From: Ifrita kowaldi | Lineage: Eukaryota; Chordata; Aves; Passeriformes; Cinclosomatidae | Reading direction: 5' to 3' | DNA: 64,000 nt | Assembly (NCBI GenBank): GCA_013398055.1 | Contig: VZRS01015041.1 | Span: forward strand, 239,773-303,772 | Part shown: positions 48,266 to 61,210 of the stretch, piece by piece | Layout of the letters: each line of letters starts with the position of its first letter | Numbering within the stretch: the stretch's first letter is position 1 | Position numbers and translations under genes: made by a program | The notes under the pieces: model-generated | What the model saw: the letters and a program-made list of their open reading frames with translations, nothing else | Database searches by the model: none | What the model was told of the DNA's origin: nothing

Positions 48266-50454
48266 GCCTGATCTTGTGAGGCTGTGATGAGCAAAACTGA
48301 AGAGAATTTTCTGCAAATTCCTCACTGCCAAGTGCTGGACACGATTCCAAAGGCTGTGGGAATGGCAGCAGGGAATTTAGAAATGGGTTTTTATGATGGA
48401 TAGTGAGTAAGTCTGTGGACATCTTCATGAGTCACTCCAATACCCTCATCCCCAAGTCCTCGGATTAGTCTGCCTTTGCAGCACATACTTTTTGTCCCCA
48501 CTACATCCTACATCCCTCTCTGCTCTCCCCCTCTTTCCTGGATGTCTCCTAAACTCCCCTCAGGGCTCAGGATTCCTTGAATTTTTACATCAGGAGAAGC
48601 CAAGAGGAATTTCCCAGCCCTTCCACACCAGGGGTCTGCACAGTCTCTCTTCTCTGTCCCAAAATGAATTTTGCCTTTAGAATTTTTTCTGGTGCAGAGA
48701 TTTCTGAAAAAACTGCTCGAGTCCTGCAGCTGAATCTCGTTTTCTGCAAGCTCTTCGTGTTCCTGCAGCACTGAATTTTTACAAGAAATCATTTTTGCAA
48801 GTGCCCCCAGTATCTGGAAATGCAGGCAGGGCCACATCTCACATATGGGGTGTGTGTGACCACTGTCCAGGGATTTTGTTTTGGCTCTGAGCAGGAAAGT
48901 TTTAGCTCCGAGTCTTTGACTGAGCAACAAGGAAAGAACCTCATCTAACCCTGCAAATGATGGAAGTCTGAAAAAGCCACTTTTCCTTTGTGCCCTGCAG
49001 GGAATGGCAAAAGCACATGGCCCCCCAGGCTTCAAAATTCAGCCAAAAGCCAAGCTGAGGCCCAGAATGTAAAGGAAATATATGGACCAGCCTTCTATTT
49101 TCAGATCACTTGCCTTTGTCTTCTGCATTTCCACATAGGTTTCCTTAGATCTTCCTGTGTTTTTCTGAACTGTGGGAACGTGATTGCCAAGGAAGTGGAG
49201 AGGGGAGTTTTCAGCCCTGCTGGGATTGTTCTTGATTTGAGGGTCAAGGAAGCCTGACCTAGTCATTACCTGTTCCATTTTTACAAACCCGCCACGAATC
49301 TAAACCACCTCGGCCAAAATGTTTGCTTCCTTAGAGCCCACAGCTCAGAAATGGCTCACCTGGAACTCTTCCTCACGGATACACCGGGGTCAGCTTGCAG
49401 GAAAAGCACCAAGCACCACGGGGCTACTTTGCCCATTCCTCTGCAGCCGTGAGGAACATGGGATTGCTCACAGGGATACTCCACACACACACACAGACAG
49501 CTGAGCTGTGAGCCATTCATCCTGTTTGCTCTTAATCCAGAGCTCATTAACTGAAATCAGGCCTGAATACGCTCGTTTAAGAGTTAAAGCAATTTCCTCC
49601 CAGTCCCCAGAAGGTGCAGTGGGGATATGAGTGTGGGGCCGCCCAGAATCCCCTCCTCAATTCCCCCACAGCTACTGAGAAGGGCTGACTTTGGCCTTTT
49701 GTAGCAATAGGGATCATCCTGAAAGCTCATCCTGAGCCTGGATTTCCCCAGGTTTTGGGCTGGGTAGTGCAGGGGTCGGCATTTCAGACCTTTAATGTGC
49801 AGACACCTCCTACAGAGTGTCCCCCAAGAGCTGTAAAATGTGATTTCCCCCTCTGCTCCTCCGCTCACTCTTGCAGCTGCCAGGAGCAGCTCCCGCAGGA
49901 GCCATCACACACATCCACACAGTAGCACCTGGAAGCCCGTGGTGGGGGCAATCCTGATTCCAGGAGCAGGAAAAGGCTCTTGGAAGAGCTTGCCCAGAGC
50001 CCTTCGGAGCAGGAAGGCGCGCGCGGCTGGGGCTGGAAGGAGGGAAGTGAAGCTCTGGGGATTTTCTGCTGCAAAACTCAAGGTTTCTCTGCATTTCCTT
50101 GCAGAAAAATAAATCCCACAGGTGCCCCACTGGGTCACTGGGACACCCCTCTCCCCTTAGGGAAGGGTCCCCACTGCTGCTTCACTCCTCAATTAATGCT
50201 GCTTTGATAAGGGGAAGGATTGCAGGAGCTTCCACTGCTTTGCTTCCCAACCCATGAGGAATATCAGCAGAAATAATAATGCAGGGCACAGGTGTGGGGA
50301 GAAATGCTTTTCCCAGCTCTGTTTCTGAGGCAAGATCTCTTTTCCCGGCTCTCTTGTTGGATGTGGATGAGGCAAGGAAGTGGTGTCAGCTCTCTGTGCA
50401 TGACACAGCAGGGCTGAGCCTCACAGCGAGCTCGGCTGCTTGGAAGGGCTTTGC

Positions 50455-50790
50455 TACAATTAAAGCATGATTCAAATAATGTAAACAATGATGTCAGCCT
50501 GAGGACCTTTAAAACACAATTTAAGCTATGACACGGTGTGAAGCAGAGAGAATCAGCTAACCTTTTGGCCTGCCACATTTTTTCTCTGCGAATGGATGAT
50601 GTCTGGATTATTTTCATGTTCGCGCGCTCGGGACAAGCTTTGCCTCTCGCTCACACAGGTTTAGGGCTGTGCTTGGCTGAAGACAATGGCCTGTCTTTGA
50701 ATTGTCCATTGTATGGCTGAGAGCATTTATTTTCTTCTGGCTGCTTACGCAATTTGTGGTGGAATCTGAGGGAAAAAAGGGCTGAGTGAA
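50455..50790. promoter_or_regulatory. Candidate intronic enhancer with SOX-type words
   Basis: Several HMG-box words cluster in a non-repetitive 340-bp block. GTAAACAATG at 50481 fuses a forkhead core (GTAAACA) to ACAATG. GACAATGG lies at 50682-50689, CTTTGAA at about 50696, and ATTGTCCATTGT at 50701-50712 contains two SOX cores spaced like a SOX pair. The block is unlike the surrounding GC-mixed DNA and lies about 7 kb into the first intron. Function is inferred. Confidence 0.35.
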
Positions 50791-53484
50791 AGCTGCTCCC
50801 TCGCTGCATGCTTTGTAAAGGTAGAGACCTTACTGATCTTGCTGGAAAATCCTGATTTGCTTCACTGTGAGGAAGGAAAATAACCTGCTTCTTTTCCAGC
50901 GGTGAGGGGAAGCCAGAGTGTGGCTGAGCCTGCAGCAGCCCCCACTTGTGTGAGGCAGCACAAGAACCCCTCCTGCTATTCCCAGGCGCTCACCTCACAC
51001 TGATTTTGGCCGCACAGATCTGTTCTGCTCAGGCTCCTGGAGACTCCCGTGCTTTAAACAGCTTCCCCTTAGTCTGGCCAGATTTTCTGTTGAGTAAGGA
51101 CAGGGCAAAAGGGTTTCTTCCAATAGGAATTCCTGGAGAGAGTGATTAATCCCTAAAATCCTATGTCAGCACGGCAGGGAGGGATTGCCTGGGGCAGAGC
51201 CTCCTCTGCCTGGGAGCTCCCTGCTCTTGGCCCATCTCACTGTGGCTCTCCCAGCCCATCCTCCCACCCAGGGGGGACTTTTCCAAGGATAACGGCACCG
51301 TGGGTCTCTGGGAAAGTAAGGCCAGGTGTTCCCATGAAGCCACTAATGATCCTGTGAGCAGTTTTATTGCTTAATCCCCTGAGCCATCAGCAGGGAGATA
51401 AACCAAGCGTGATGAATTTACAGGTTTGGAATTGCTGTGGTGTTTCCACACCTGGAATGGTTTCTCCTGGCTTTCCCAAGCAGTCCAACAGACACGAGCT
51501 CAGTTTTCTGGGTCACTTTGGGCAATGTCAGCCCTGCCCTGATGAGAGAAGTGCAGGTGAAACGACAGACCCAGCATGGCACAGCTCCTGGCATGGAGGG
51601 ACCGCCTGGGAAGGGGAATTCAGGAAAACAGGAGGCTGCTGAGCAGGGCTGGCCAGGGGCTGCCCCATCCAGCTCCAAACAGTTCCCATCAGGAATTCTG
51701 TCATTGTATACATGGCTGATTTCCCCTTATTATTCCTATGGGATTGTTCTGATCTGTTTTATCTCTTCTGATCTCTTGTATAAATCGGCCACTCTGCCCT
51801 TTTTATTGTTGTCTACTTTGTATGTGAAAAGCAACACCCAGACCCACCTGGTGAAATGCCATTGTTGATTTAATTCGATAAATAATGAAGTCATGGACCC
51901 TCTTCTGGTGGCTGAGGTTGCTCTCTCTTGAACTTTGTGCATAACTGTGGTGGTTATATTGCTCTTAAAAATAAATTACCAACCTGATTTCCTGATGTTC
52001 CGTGTGGGTTGGCAGAGCTGGTGCACAATATCAGCAGGGCAGGTTCCCAAACAGGCACCATGGCATCCCACAAATCTACAGGCACAGGCTGATGCTCCCT
52101 AGAGAAAGATTTTCCTTCTCCCATCCCAAGAGTATGTGCCCAACTTGTTTTAATCTTCTCCAGGACAGAATCTTTGGCTTTCTGGTGGCTTTCTGGCAGA
52201 AGGACAAAAGAAGAGGAAAGGAGTTTTGTCTGCGTATAAATCTCACTTTTCATTTGCCAAATCTGTCCTGCACTCAGGAGAAAATCAGGGCAGTAGAGAT
52301 GAAAGTTCTGTGCTCAGAGTGAGATTGGTGGGAAAGCTGGAGCTGAGCAGGTTTTGATTTCCCGGGAGGATTGCTGGCACAGCCGCTGTTCGAGGCCATT
52401 TGCCCTTCCACTGCACAACATCTTTGTACTTTAAAATTAATGTAGACTTTGAAATACTACCTGGATTTGTGGTCTGGCACTGAGCAGTGCAGCTTGGAGC
52501 TTCTCCCTCTCTGCCTACCTGTGCCAAGTGTAATCTTTAATGCAGGGTCCATCCCTGCACCCTCTGCATGAGGGAAACACCAAAGCCTTTGTCCGGTGAC
52601 TCTGGGATTGCTCTCACAGGTTCTGGACACTTCTGGGGGAGTGTAAACTCTTTCCAAGCATTCATTTTGCCTCCTTGGAGTAGCAGTGATAGATAATACT
52701 GATATATCCTGCTGTGGATCAGGGTAAACACTTCACCTGGATCAATCACGAAGCTAAAGCCTTGCAGAGCCTTTTTTGGGGGCTGCTTCTTTAATTCCCA
52801 GGCTGACCAATACATCTGGTGTCACCAGAAGTCTCCTTCAATTTAGATCTAAGCTAACCAGACTGAGAGAGAGAGAGAGAGGAGAGCCCAGAGCAGCCCA
52901 AATCCTTCAGTCATCTTTCCTGTTTCAAATTCTTTTGCTTATCCCAGTTCTGGCCTTGCCCTGTGCTGGTAGCGAAAGCGGGGTAGTGTCACTTGGGCGT
53001 GGTGGGATGTGAGGAGAGGATCTCAACCCTGATGCTCTGCAGTGGCTGTGATAAAGGAATTGTCAGGATAAAGGAGCTGAGAGGAATTCTCAGCATCCAC
53101 AGGGCAAAGGTCTCCCTCGTGCTCTTTGGTTTAGTGGTTGATGTCCTATAGGGTGCATTGTGCTGCCAGCCTTTGAAAGGCTGCCTCGTTGTTTTGGTTC
53201 CATATTGTTCTGAGTTAAATGGTAGGAAAAGAGAAACTGCTGCCACCACAACATTCCCTTATAGGTCTATTCATTATAGATCCCCAGAGGAAACAGAGAG
53301 TTCCCCTGGACAATGGGCAGATATACAAGGAGCATACATTAACTTTCTGTGCTAGCACAGCTCATTTGGGCTGCATTTCCTTCGCATTCTTAGGAGCAGG
53401 AATTCAGGCATGGTTTGGTTTGATGTCTTTCTCTGCCTTGAGCTGCTGCCTTGTTAGACATTCTGGGTGACAGGCAGCCTCTCT

Positions 53485-54060
53485 GAACCACAGAACCACG
53501 GAATCAGAGAATCACAGAGTCAGAGAATCATAGAACAACAAAATCACAGAACCACAGAACCACAGAATCATAGAATCAATCACAGAATCACAGAACCACA
53601 GAATCACAGAACCACAGAACCACAGAATCACAGAATCAATCACAGAATCAGAGAATCACAGAATCACAGAACCCCAGAACCACAGAATCACAGAATCAGA
53701 GAATCACAGAACCACAGAATCACAGAACCCCAGAACCACAGAATCACAGAATCACAGAACCCCAGAACCACAGAATCAATCACAGAATCAGAGAATCACA
53801 GAACCACAGAACCACAGAATCACAGAATCAATCACAGAACCACAGAATCACAGAATCAATCACAGAATCAGAGAATCAGAGAATCAGAGAATCAGAGAAC
53901 CACAGAACCACAGAACCACAGAATCAATCACAGAATCAGAGAATCAGAGAATCACAGAATCAATCACAGAATCAGAGAATCAGAGAATCACAGAACCACA
54001 GAATCACAGAACCCCAGAACCACAGAACCACAGAATCATAGAATCAACCACAGAACCACA
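53485..54060. repeat. Octamer array (CAGAATCA/CAGAACCA), CR1-tail type
   Basis: About 575 bp is made of 8-bp units CAGAATCA, CAGAACCA, GAGAATCA and TAGAATCA, with occasional ATCA insertions (AATCAATCA). Read on the other strand the unit is TGATTCTG/TGATTCTA, close to the ATTCTATG octamer repeated at the 3' end of avian CR1 elements. No CR1 body follows the array on either side. A 199-codon Glu/Asn/His/Arg-rich frame across it is a repeat product, not a gene. Confidence 0.9.
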
Positions 54061-57000
54061 GCCTGAACCCTCAGCGCTCCTTCAGCCACTGCTTTGGTTA
54101 TACATGACTGATATTCTGTCTCTTTCCTCTTTTCATGTGAAAAAGATCAAATTAATGAAGAGTGAGAAAGTTGATCTGTGCATCCCTTGATAGAATTCGA
54201 GCTGCTTAATCTCTCACCAAGCAATTTCCCTCACTGAAAAGGGAGCAACACAAACGAGTGTTCACTGGAATATGCTATCCTGACCTTTTAATGAAGGTGA
54301 AAATACATAGGAAAAGCAAAATTCCTGGGCACTATCAGCTTCCATGGCTGTTATTCTCTCTGTCACTGGGGCAGTCCGTGTGCTGTGTGAGCTGCAGTGC
54401 TCAGGGACACTATCCCCCTGCTCAAGAGCAGCCTATTCCCAAGCATGTTGTCTTTGGCATGGCCAATATTTTATCTGCCAGAGCCAACGTTAATGAAAAA
54501 TTCCTGAAAAATTCCACATTTCAACACGGCAACACTCTGCTGGGAATAACAATCTCATGTGACCTCGTTCAAAAGCAGATATCGGGTAGGATACAAAACA
54601 GGGAGGTGTTTTTGACCCTCCCCTACCTCGGATTTGGGGACTTTGGGCTGAGTTTGTGGTGCTTGCCTGCCTTTATGAGTGATCTCAGCGCTGTCAGGTT
54701 GTGAGTTCCCTGTGGGACCTGCACCCAAAATCAGGATTGTGCTGTCAGAGCCACGGGGTTGGTGACACTGAGAACTCCTTGTGTGGCACAGCAGCCCCAG
54801 CTCTTCAAAACACAGTGAAGAAGTGAGTTTATAGCAGCAATTTCGAGAGAAATGTCCCTACAGGAGGGGTGTCCCCTTCTAAGACAGCCCTGGGGGTGTC
54901 CCTGCTGGAGTCCCTTTGACACAGGGCAGGAAAATTTGTGATCCATCCCAGCAAACATCAGCCTGGATGGATCGTCACACACAGCTTCATCTCCTCGTTG
55001 CGGCACACTGGAAAACCGAGGTCAGGCAAATAAAGCCGTGAAAAAAAGCCCAAGTCCTGAGTGAAGTGGCCTTAAATCACTGCCACCAAGTGAAGAGTGA
55101 CAGAGCAGAGAAATGGGAGGGACTAATCCACCTCGATTTGCATGGATTGTGTTCTCCCAGGTGGGTTTTCCTTAGGATTTGTGAGCCAGCCCATCCTCTG
55201 TGCCCCGGCAGAGCTCCCTGTCCGGGCAGCCAGGGCTGTGGGAACCGGGGAGATCCCAGCACAGGGAGGACAGGCCCTGCTCAGGACACCTTGCAGCAGG
55301 CCCGGGGGTTCATTCACCCAGTGTGGGTCACTCAGTAAGTGGAGAAATAAGTGAAGAGAGCAAGGAAAATCCATGGATCCAGCCTCTCCACACCCTGTCC
55401 GACCATGAATCCTTTCTGCTCCGTGCACGCTTCGTGGACTACAGCGCAGAGGGCAAAGGAAAATCAAGACTTACAACTCCCAGTCCTCCAAACCCAGCGT
55501 ATTCCACACACATCCACACCTGCCACGAGGCCGGGAGAGCAGTGTGATTTATCCCCCTGCAGCCAGAGTCGGTGGCAGCGTTTGCCATCGCTGCCTGGCG
55601 TGCCCGGGGGACGGGCAGAGCCTGACAGCGCGCAGAGAAGAGCGGCTGCTGGGATCCAGCAGCGGGTGAATGCTCAGCTTGCAGCCCCTGCAAGGTCCCC
55701 TCTTGCCAGTCCCCCTCCTCGGGACATCTGCTGCAGTGGCAGCGGCTCGGTGAGAGCACAGGACGCTCCTCCCGTGCAGAAAACATCTGTGCCCTGCTCC
55801 GAGCCGCTGCCTCCTGCTCAGCTGCGAGGGCTGCAAAGGGAGGGACAGGTTCTTGCCAGTCACGGACTTGCCCAAATATTTATCTCTGCTGAGGACAGTT
55901 TAGCTGCTGGATGCAGCCCAAGGCAATGATGGGAGCCATCGAACACGATGCACAGGAACGGGGGACAGCACGTCTGGCACTGCCTGGGCGCTGCAGGAGT
56001 ATAAATAAAGAGCCAGTGAACTCCAGCTGCTGAGGTGTTTGTCCTGCAACAGGGCTGCAGCTTCCCAACATCACCAGCAGTGCCAAGAGGGTGCCAGGGA
56101 TCACCCGGGGCTGCCCCCCGTTGCCACTTGCGCTTCTTTTTGCTTGAGGGGGCTCCAGACTGAAGGATCATCACTTTTTTGAGAAGGATTTGAAAGAGCA
56201 GTGGGGCAAAGCAGGGCAGAGCTGCCAGTACTCAGAACATTTCTCTGACACAGTGATATTTCTGGAAGTATCTGATGCAAATGTTCTTTTCCTGGAAAGA
56301 TTCCTCGTGCTGCCTGCTGCCCCCGCCTCCCTTAGAACGCTGGGGCCAATATTTCTGTTGCAACTTCCTTGCTCCCAGGAGTTTCCTGCTGGAGATTTCC
56401 CTCTCCTCTGACCTGGAGCTGGTGGTCCCTGCATTGTTCTGTGGCCTGGAAGGAGGGAATTGCCCCAGCACTGCCTGGGACGCTGGCAGGTGTCCCTGAG
56501 GGATTCCAGCTCATCCTGCCAGCACAGAGGTGCCCTGGGAGGATGGCTCAGGTATTCCTGGAGCCCCTGATCCTCTTGTCCACGGTGCAGGGAGTGGCCG
56601 GAGCTCTGGATCCACGTGCAGGGAGACATCCCAGCACACGCTGCATCCCACTCCTTGCCACCCCCTCATCCAAGGGAGTGCTGCCCTCAGGGCTGTGCCC
56701 AGCAGCAGCTCTCACTCCATCTCCTGCTAGTGGATAAGATATGAACAACTTTTAGCTGGGCCAAATTTGGCATGAGGGCACCGTCAGAAACCTTGGAGCT
56801 GAGGGTACAAAAGCTGCAGTGCCCCAAGGGTCATTTTGATCACTTCCAAAAAAATCATCTTGCACAGCAGCCCTGCAGAGAGGATTATCACTTCAACTTC
56901 CCTGATTAGCCCAGGACACCAATTTTAGGCACTGTGAAAACAGTGAAGGTCAAATTTACTATGGAGTGCAAGGAGCAGTGACTCAATTTTCCTTATTCTT

Positions 57001-59251
57001 TAGAGTCACTTTTCACCTTGAAGAACAAAAGGTCCCCAAGTCAGAGAACGTTTGTTCTTGAGCCTTGCCAAAGCCTTTTCTTTTTTAATAAACCATCATT
57101 AAAAGCTGGGCCCACTGCCTTGACAAAAGAAAAGAATATATTTGTGTACACTTAAGTGACAGGAAAGAGCCTGTGAGCCAGGCCTGGTCACAGATAAAGG
57201 AATTCCGGACATTATTCCTTGTGCTCCAAGGGGTTGTGACATGGGATTTCCTCTCCAAGTGGTAAATAGCCCTGCAGTTGTACAGCAGGGTGGGGCCACC
57301 CCTGGTTTCTTTAAAACCAGGAGAGATGAAAGCACTTCAGGAGAAGAAAGAGGGGCTGGGAGCGTGTGCACAACGAATCCCTGGGAATGGCTGGGGGGAA
57401 ATCCACCTGCTCCAAGCTTTGCCCCCAAAACCTTCCCAGGGATTTGAAGCTGGGCTCTGCTTTGGGAAGAGCAGCTCACGACACAGCAAAATAGATTTAA
57501 CTGCATAGAGTGGCCCCAAATCTCAGCACCTTGCAGGAGACAGATGGAATTTGTGGGGAAATGGGGTTTTTTTGGGATAGCTCTGGATCCTTCCTGCCTT
57601 CTCTGAAGGCTGTGGGACACTGGCTGCCCATCCTGGCCTGGAATGGGATTAGAGGGGGCAGTGAGGGAGGGATCCCACAGCTGTGAGCTCCTGGAGGAGC
57701 CTCACTGGGATTTGGAACAAGAGCGAGGCAGTCGAGGACTTTTGTGACTGAAAGCACCTTTCTGTCTTGTGCTGAATCATGCCCAGGAGTGGGGTGAGCA
57801 TTTCTGTGAGAAAACAGAAGAGCTGAAGCTGCAGATTTGATCCTGTTCTCATTTTAAATGGAAAAACTTCCAACTTTGGATTAATCCTTGGCATGGAGGC
57901 CTCACCAGGGTGCCCTGAGTTGGGTGAGGACAGAAGGGGGAGGAACACGGCTCCCTTGAAGAGGGAGACAAGAACATCGAGCTGATTTTATATTTGGATT
58001 TCCTTTCCTCCCTCTTCCTGTGGCTGTCCTGGAGGGTCAGCAGAACCTGCAGATCCCAAACCTCCCAGCTACAGCCGGGCTTAATGAGAAGGGGAAAGAT
58101 TTGTGTGTTAGAGCTCTCCAAATCCTCAGGATTCAGGTCTGCAACAATAAACGTTCATTTAGGGAATCATCAGTGGAACAGATAAATTAGCATTTTGCAG
58201 GAGTTTGCCAATGGCAGGTTCCTACATGAGCCTTTCATTGCCTTCTGCTTGAGTGTAGATATCTGAATTATTTTCCCTTTCAGCTACTGTGGGCTCGTGT
58301 GTCAGCACAGGGAGGCACAGGATAAAATTGTAAAATTTCACTTGTACACTTCGTGCAAAGTGGGAATGTCAAAGAGGTTGAACTGCTGCTTCCAGTTTGG
58401 ATGCTCAAGATCCAGTTTGGATGTGCTGTGAAGGATCTTGTTCCACTGGTGAAGAAGACACCAGGGAAGGGCTGGAGAGGTTGGAATCGTGGCTGTGTTC
58501 AGCCCCCACTGCATCTCACCCACTTAAAAGATTGTGCCAAGGGGGTTGAAGCCCCTACAGGACACATGGAGGACTCTAACCAAGTTCAGAACTGGAGAAT
58601 TCCAAGGAGAAATGACAAATTTTCCTTCTTTCTCTGTGCCTCCTTCCCAACCTCCCACATTTGTCTGGAGACCGGGGAAAAGAGAAAGTTCCCCTGTTGT
58701 CTGCAGCAATAAAATACCACGGCTAAAATTCCTCTATGGCTGCTCTGAGGAACAACAAAGACAACGAGATGAATCATGCAGAGAATTACTCATTTCCAAA
58801 CAGTAAACAGGTCATGCTCAGCATTGTTAACTCAGACTTGTGCCAGGCTGCACCGTCCCTGGCCCTGCCGTGGGTGTTTGGGCAGAGCAGGGGAAAATCT
58901 GTTGGTGCTCAGGAGGAAAACGATGGGAATTGGGCTGGAATTGCACCCAAACGTTGGCACTGCTGCCACTCACACATCAGGAGCACCACTAATTCCTGCT
59001 TTGCTGATATCCTGGTACCATCCATTAAGTCCCACCAGATAATCTGTATTTCCATGGCCAAAAGCCAAGCAAGCAATACTGAAAAATGAACAAACAGAAC
59101 CCTTTTTAGAAAGATTTACAAAAAGCTTAACAGGTCTAATACTTAGGTTAGGGACTTGTAGTTTTAAAATAGCTCAGGTGAATTAAGAATACGAAAAGGG
59201 ATCTGCTGTCCATCCTGCCGTGGAGATGTGAGAGTTTTAGTTTCACCACAG
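54061..59251 (+). other. First intron (middle part), no exon seen
   Basis: Unique-looking DNA. A GC-rich, CpG-containing patch at 55550-55720 was examined as a possible exon and not accepted. The open frames around 56170-56740 are equally open on both strands and lack motifs. Confidence 0.5.
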
Positions 59252-59486
59252 GGGAAACTGTCCCTTAATTTCAGTACTATTGTGGGGGAAACTGTCCCTT
59301 AATTTCAGTGTTATTGTGAGGGAAGCTGTCCCTTAATTTCAGTGTTATTGTGAGGGAAGCTGTCCCTTAATTTCAGTACTATTGTGAGGGAAGCTGTCCC
59401 TTAATTTCAGTGTTATTGTGAGGGAAACTGCCCCTTAATTTCAGTGTTATTGTGGGGGAAGCTGTCCCTTAATTTCAGTGCCACTG
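59252..59486. repeat. 34-bp minisatellite, seven units
   Basis: Six full units and one nearly complete unit of GGGAAACTGTCCCTTAATTT plus CAGTGTTATTGTGA lie in register. Differences are substitutions only (AAACTG/AAGCTG, GTGTTATT/GTACTATT). Each unit contains a splice-acceptor-like TTAATTTCAG and a donor-like TTGTGAGG. Confidence 0.95.
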
Positions 59487-60546
59487 CCTCATGTCAGGAT
59501 CTCTTTCTGCTGCCTCTGCCTGGGCTCAGAGGACTCTTCCCTCTGCACAGACGTTCCCATCACCACAGCAGCTCCTGGGAACAAGCTTTGCAGGATTGGG
59601 GTTTGATCTACAGCTCTTTTTACTCTCCAGCAGCGTTTTTCTCCTCCCAAAGCTGCTCCCATGCTCTGCCCTTGCTCTAGAGCCCAACAGAAATGCCTCA
59701 CAATTTTCCTGAGCGCTCTCTTTATTCCGATGGCTCCTGTTTGAACCACTGCTATGCAGTTAATGCTGCGCAGTTGTTTCTGCCCCGAAACCTTCCAGCC
59801 AAGGGTTTTACAATTTGGCATCTGAGGTCTCAGCCTGCAAATTCATCCCTGTTTTCTTACTCTCCCCCAAGAGCCTGTTTTCAATTGATAGAAACATTTT
59901 GATAACTTAAGAGTGCACCGAAATGCTGGGCCTGCCTTTCCAGCTGGAACCCAAGAGTGTTCCTTCGACTCCAAACATTGCTCGTTGTTGGCTGCACCAG
60001 TGGCTGGTCTCGCCTTGGCTTGGCCATGCAGATCCAGGCATCTCTGCAACCTCCTGCCACATCCAGGGAAAACTCAAACCCACTTTTATTTGCTTTTCCA
60101 GCAATTCTGTTTGCCTGCAGTGCACCTTCTTCCCCCTCCTGCCCTGCCACTCCTCACAGACAGCCCCGTGCTCAGCAAGGGGCACCAGGAACCTGCTGGT
60201 TTCCTTCAGCACGTGCAGAAATCCCTCAGAGCCACAGGTCACCTCTGCCAGGCCAAAATTCCCGTGCAGTACCAGCAGTTTTAGTGACTCATGGAGACAA
60301 GAGGGAGCAGAACTCTGAAAGAAGAACCCCAGCAAACGCTGGCTTTACCTTGATGAGCTGTTTGTTTATTCTGCAGGGTCTCAGGTCTGGATTTCATTAC
60401 TGGGATTAGTTCTCTGAATTCTTAGTGCAGCAAATCAAGGCTGTACGTGTGGAATCGGGATGGAGGGAACCTTTTTAATTGCCTGCATGGATTTGCATTA
60501 TTCTTTCATCTCCCACCTTGGTGCTTTGCTCCTCCTGAATTCAAAT

Positions 60547-60593
60547 GGTGACATTTTTCTGTCTTGGTGACATTTTTCTTTCTTGGTGACATC
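60547..60593. repeat. 19-bp tandem repeat, 2.5 units
   Basis: GGTGACATTTTTCTGTCTT is followed by a copy with one change and a partial third unit GGTGACAT. Confidence 0.9.
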
Positions 60594-61200
60594 CGGTTTT
60601 CATTTTGCTTTCATTCAGTGCTCACTGAACTTTCATCATTCTCTTTTTTCTTAGTCATTTTCATATAGTTCTGTATTCCTTACCTGGGCTTTGGATCCTC
60701 TGCAAGAACAGTCAGGAGAGAGCTCCAAACTCTCCTCATTTAATTACTTTCAGGGTCATATTTGTTGATTTTGTTAACTATCCAGCACCCAAATTAATTT
60801 TACTGTTCAAAGGGCAACGGCACATTTTGGCTGTCTATAGGAACTGCAACAAACTCGTGGGGTGAAGAGGTGAGATTTTTAGGAAAAGCAAACAGTGGCA
60901 TGGTTGTTTCTGCTCTGAAATCCATATTAAAAACAGAACCACTTTGGGGTTTTATAAGAAAAAAACGGCTTTTCATTAGAAAATTACGCTGTGGCAAAAT
61001 CCTGTGTGGAAAGTGGCTGTGTTAGAAGCGGTTTTCCAGGAAAGGTTCTCCAGCCAGGACGGTGTTTCCGGTCACATCCCAACGATGCCATGACCTTGTT
61101 GTTGGGATGGAGGCGTAGGATGCTGGGGACACCACGTTCCTTGGTGGAATCAAGGCTCTGGATCTGTCTCCCACTACCGGGGGCTGCCCTAAATACCCGG

Positions 61201-61210
61201 CTATTTTTAG
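61201..61210. promoter_or_regulatory. MEF2-type site CTATTTTTAG
   Basis: A perfect match to the MEF2 consensus YTAWWWWTAR, preceded 15 bp upstream by CTAAATACC. A ten-base word of this kind is expected now and then by chance, so the call is weak. Confidence 0.2.

Larger units (their letters stand above)
43665..53484 (+). other. Large first intron (left part)
   Basis: From the GTAAGA donor onward no acceptor followed by a convincing coding exon was found. The stretch holds AT-rich blocks (about 44220-44720 and 46280-47270), a GGATCA hexamer array at 48224-48265, a short (AC)n at 49482-49495, a (GA)n at 52865-52881 and a SOX-word cluster at 50455-50790. Confidence 0.5.

Noticed and set aside
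53485..54060. Full CR1 insertion at the octamer array
   Set aside because: Neither flank shows the CR1 3' UTR or ORF2 sequence that should adjoin the tail, so only the tail-type repeat is claimed.
53467..54066. 199-codon ORF rich in Glu, Asn, His, Arg and Thr
   Set aside because: It is a direct translation of the octamer array, with no support outside it.
55550..55720. GC-rich patch with CTGCAG and CAAGGT that could bound an exon
   Set aside because: The frame between the sites contains stops in the phase needed for the upstream signal-peptide exon, and the peptide shows no domain features.
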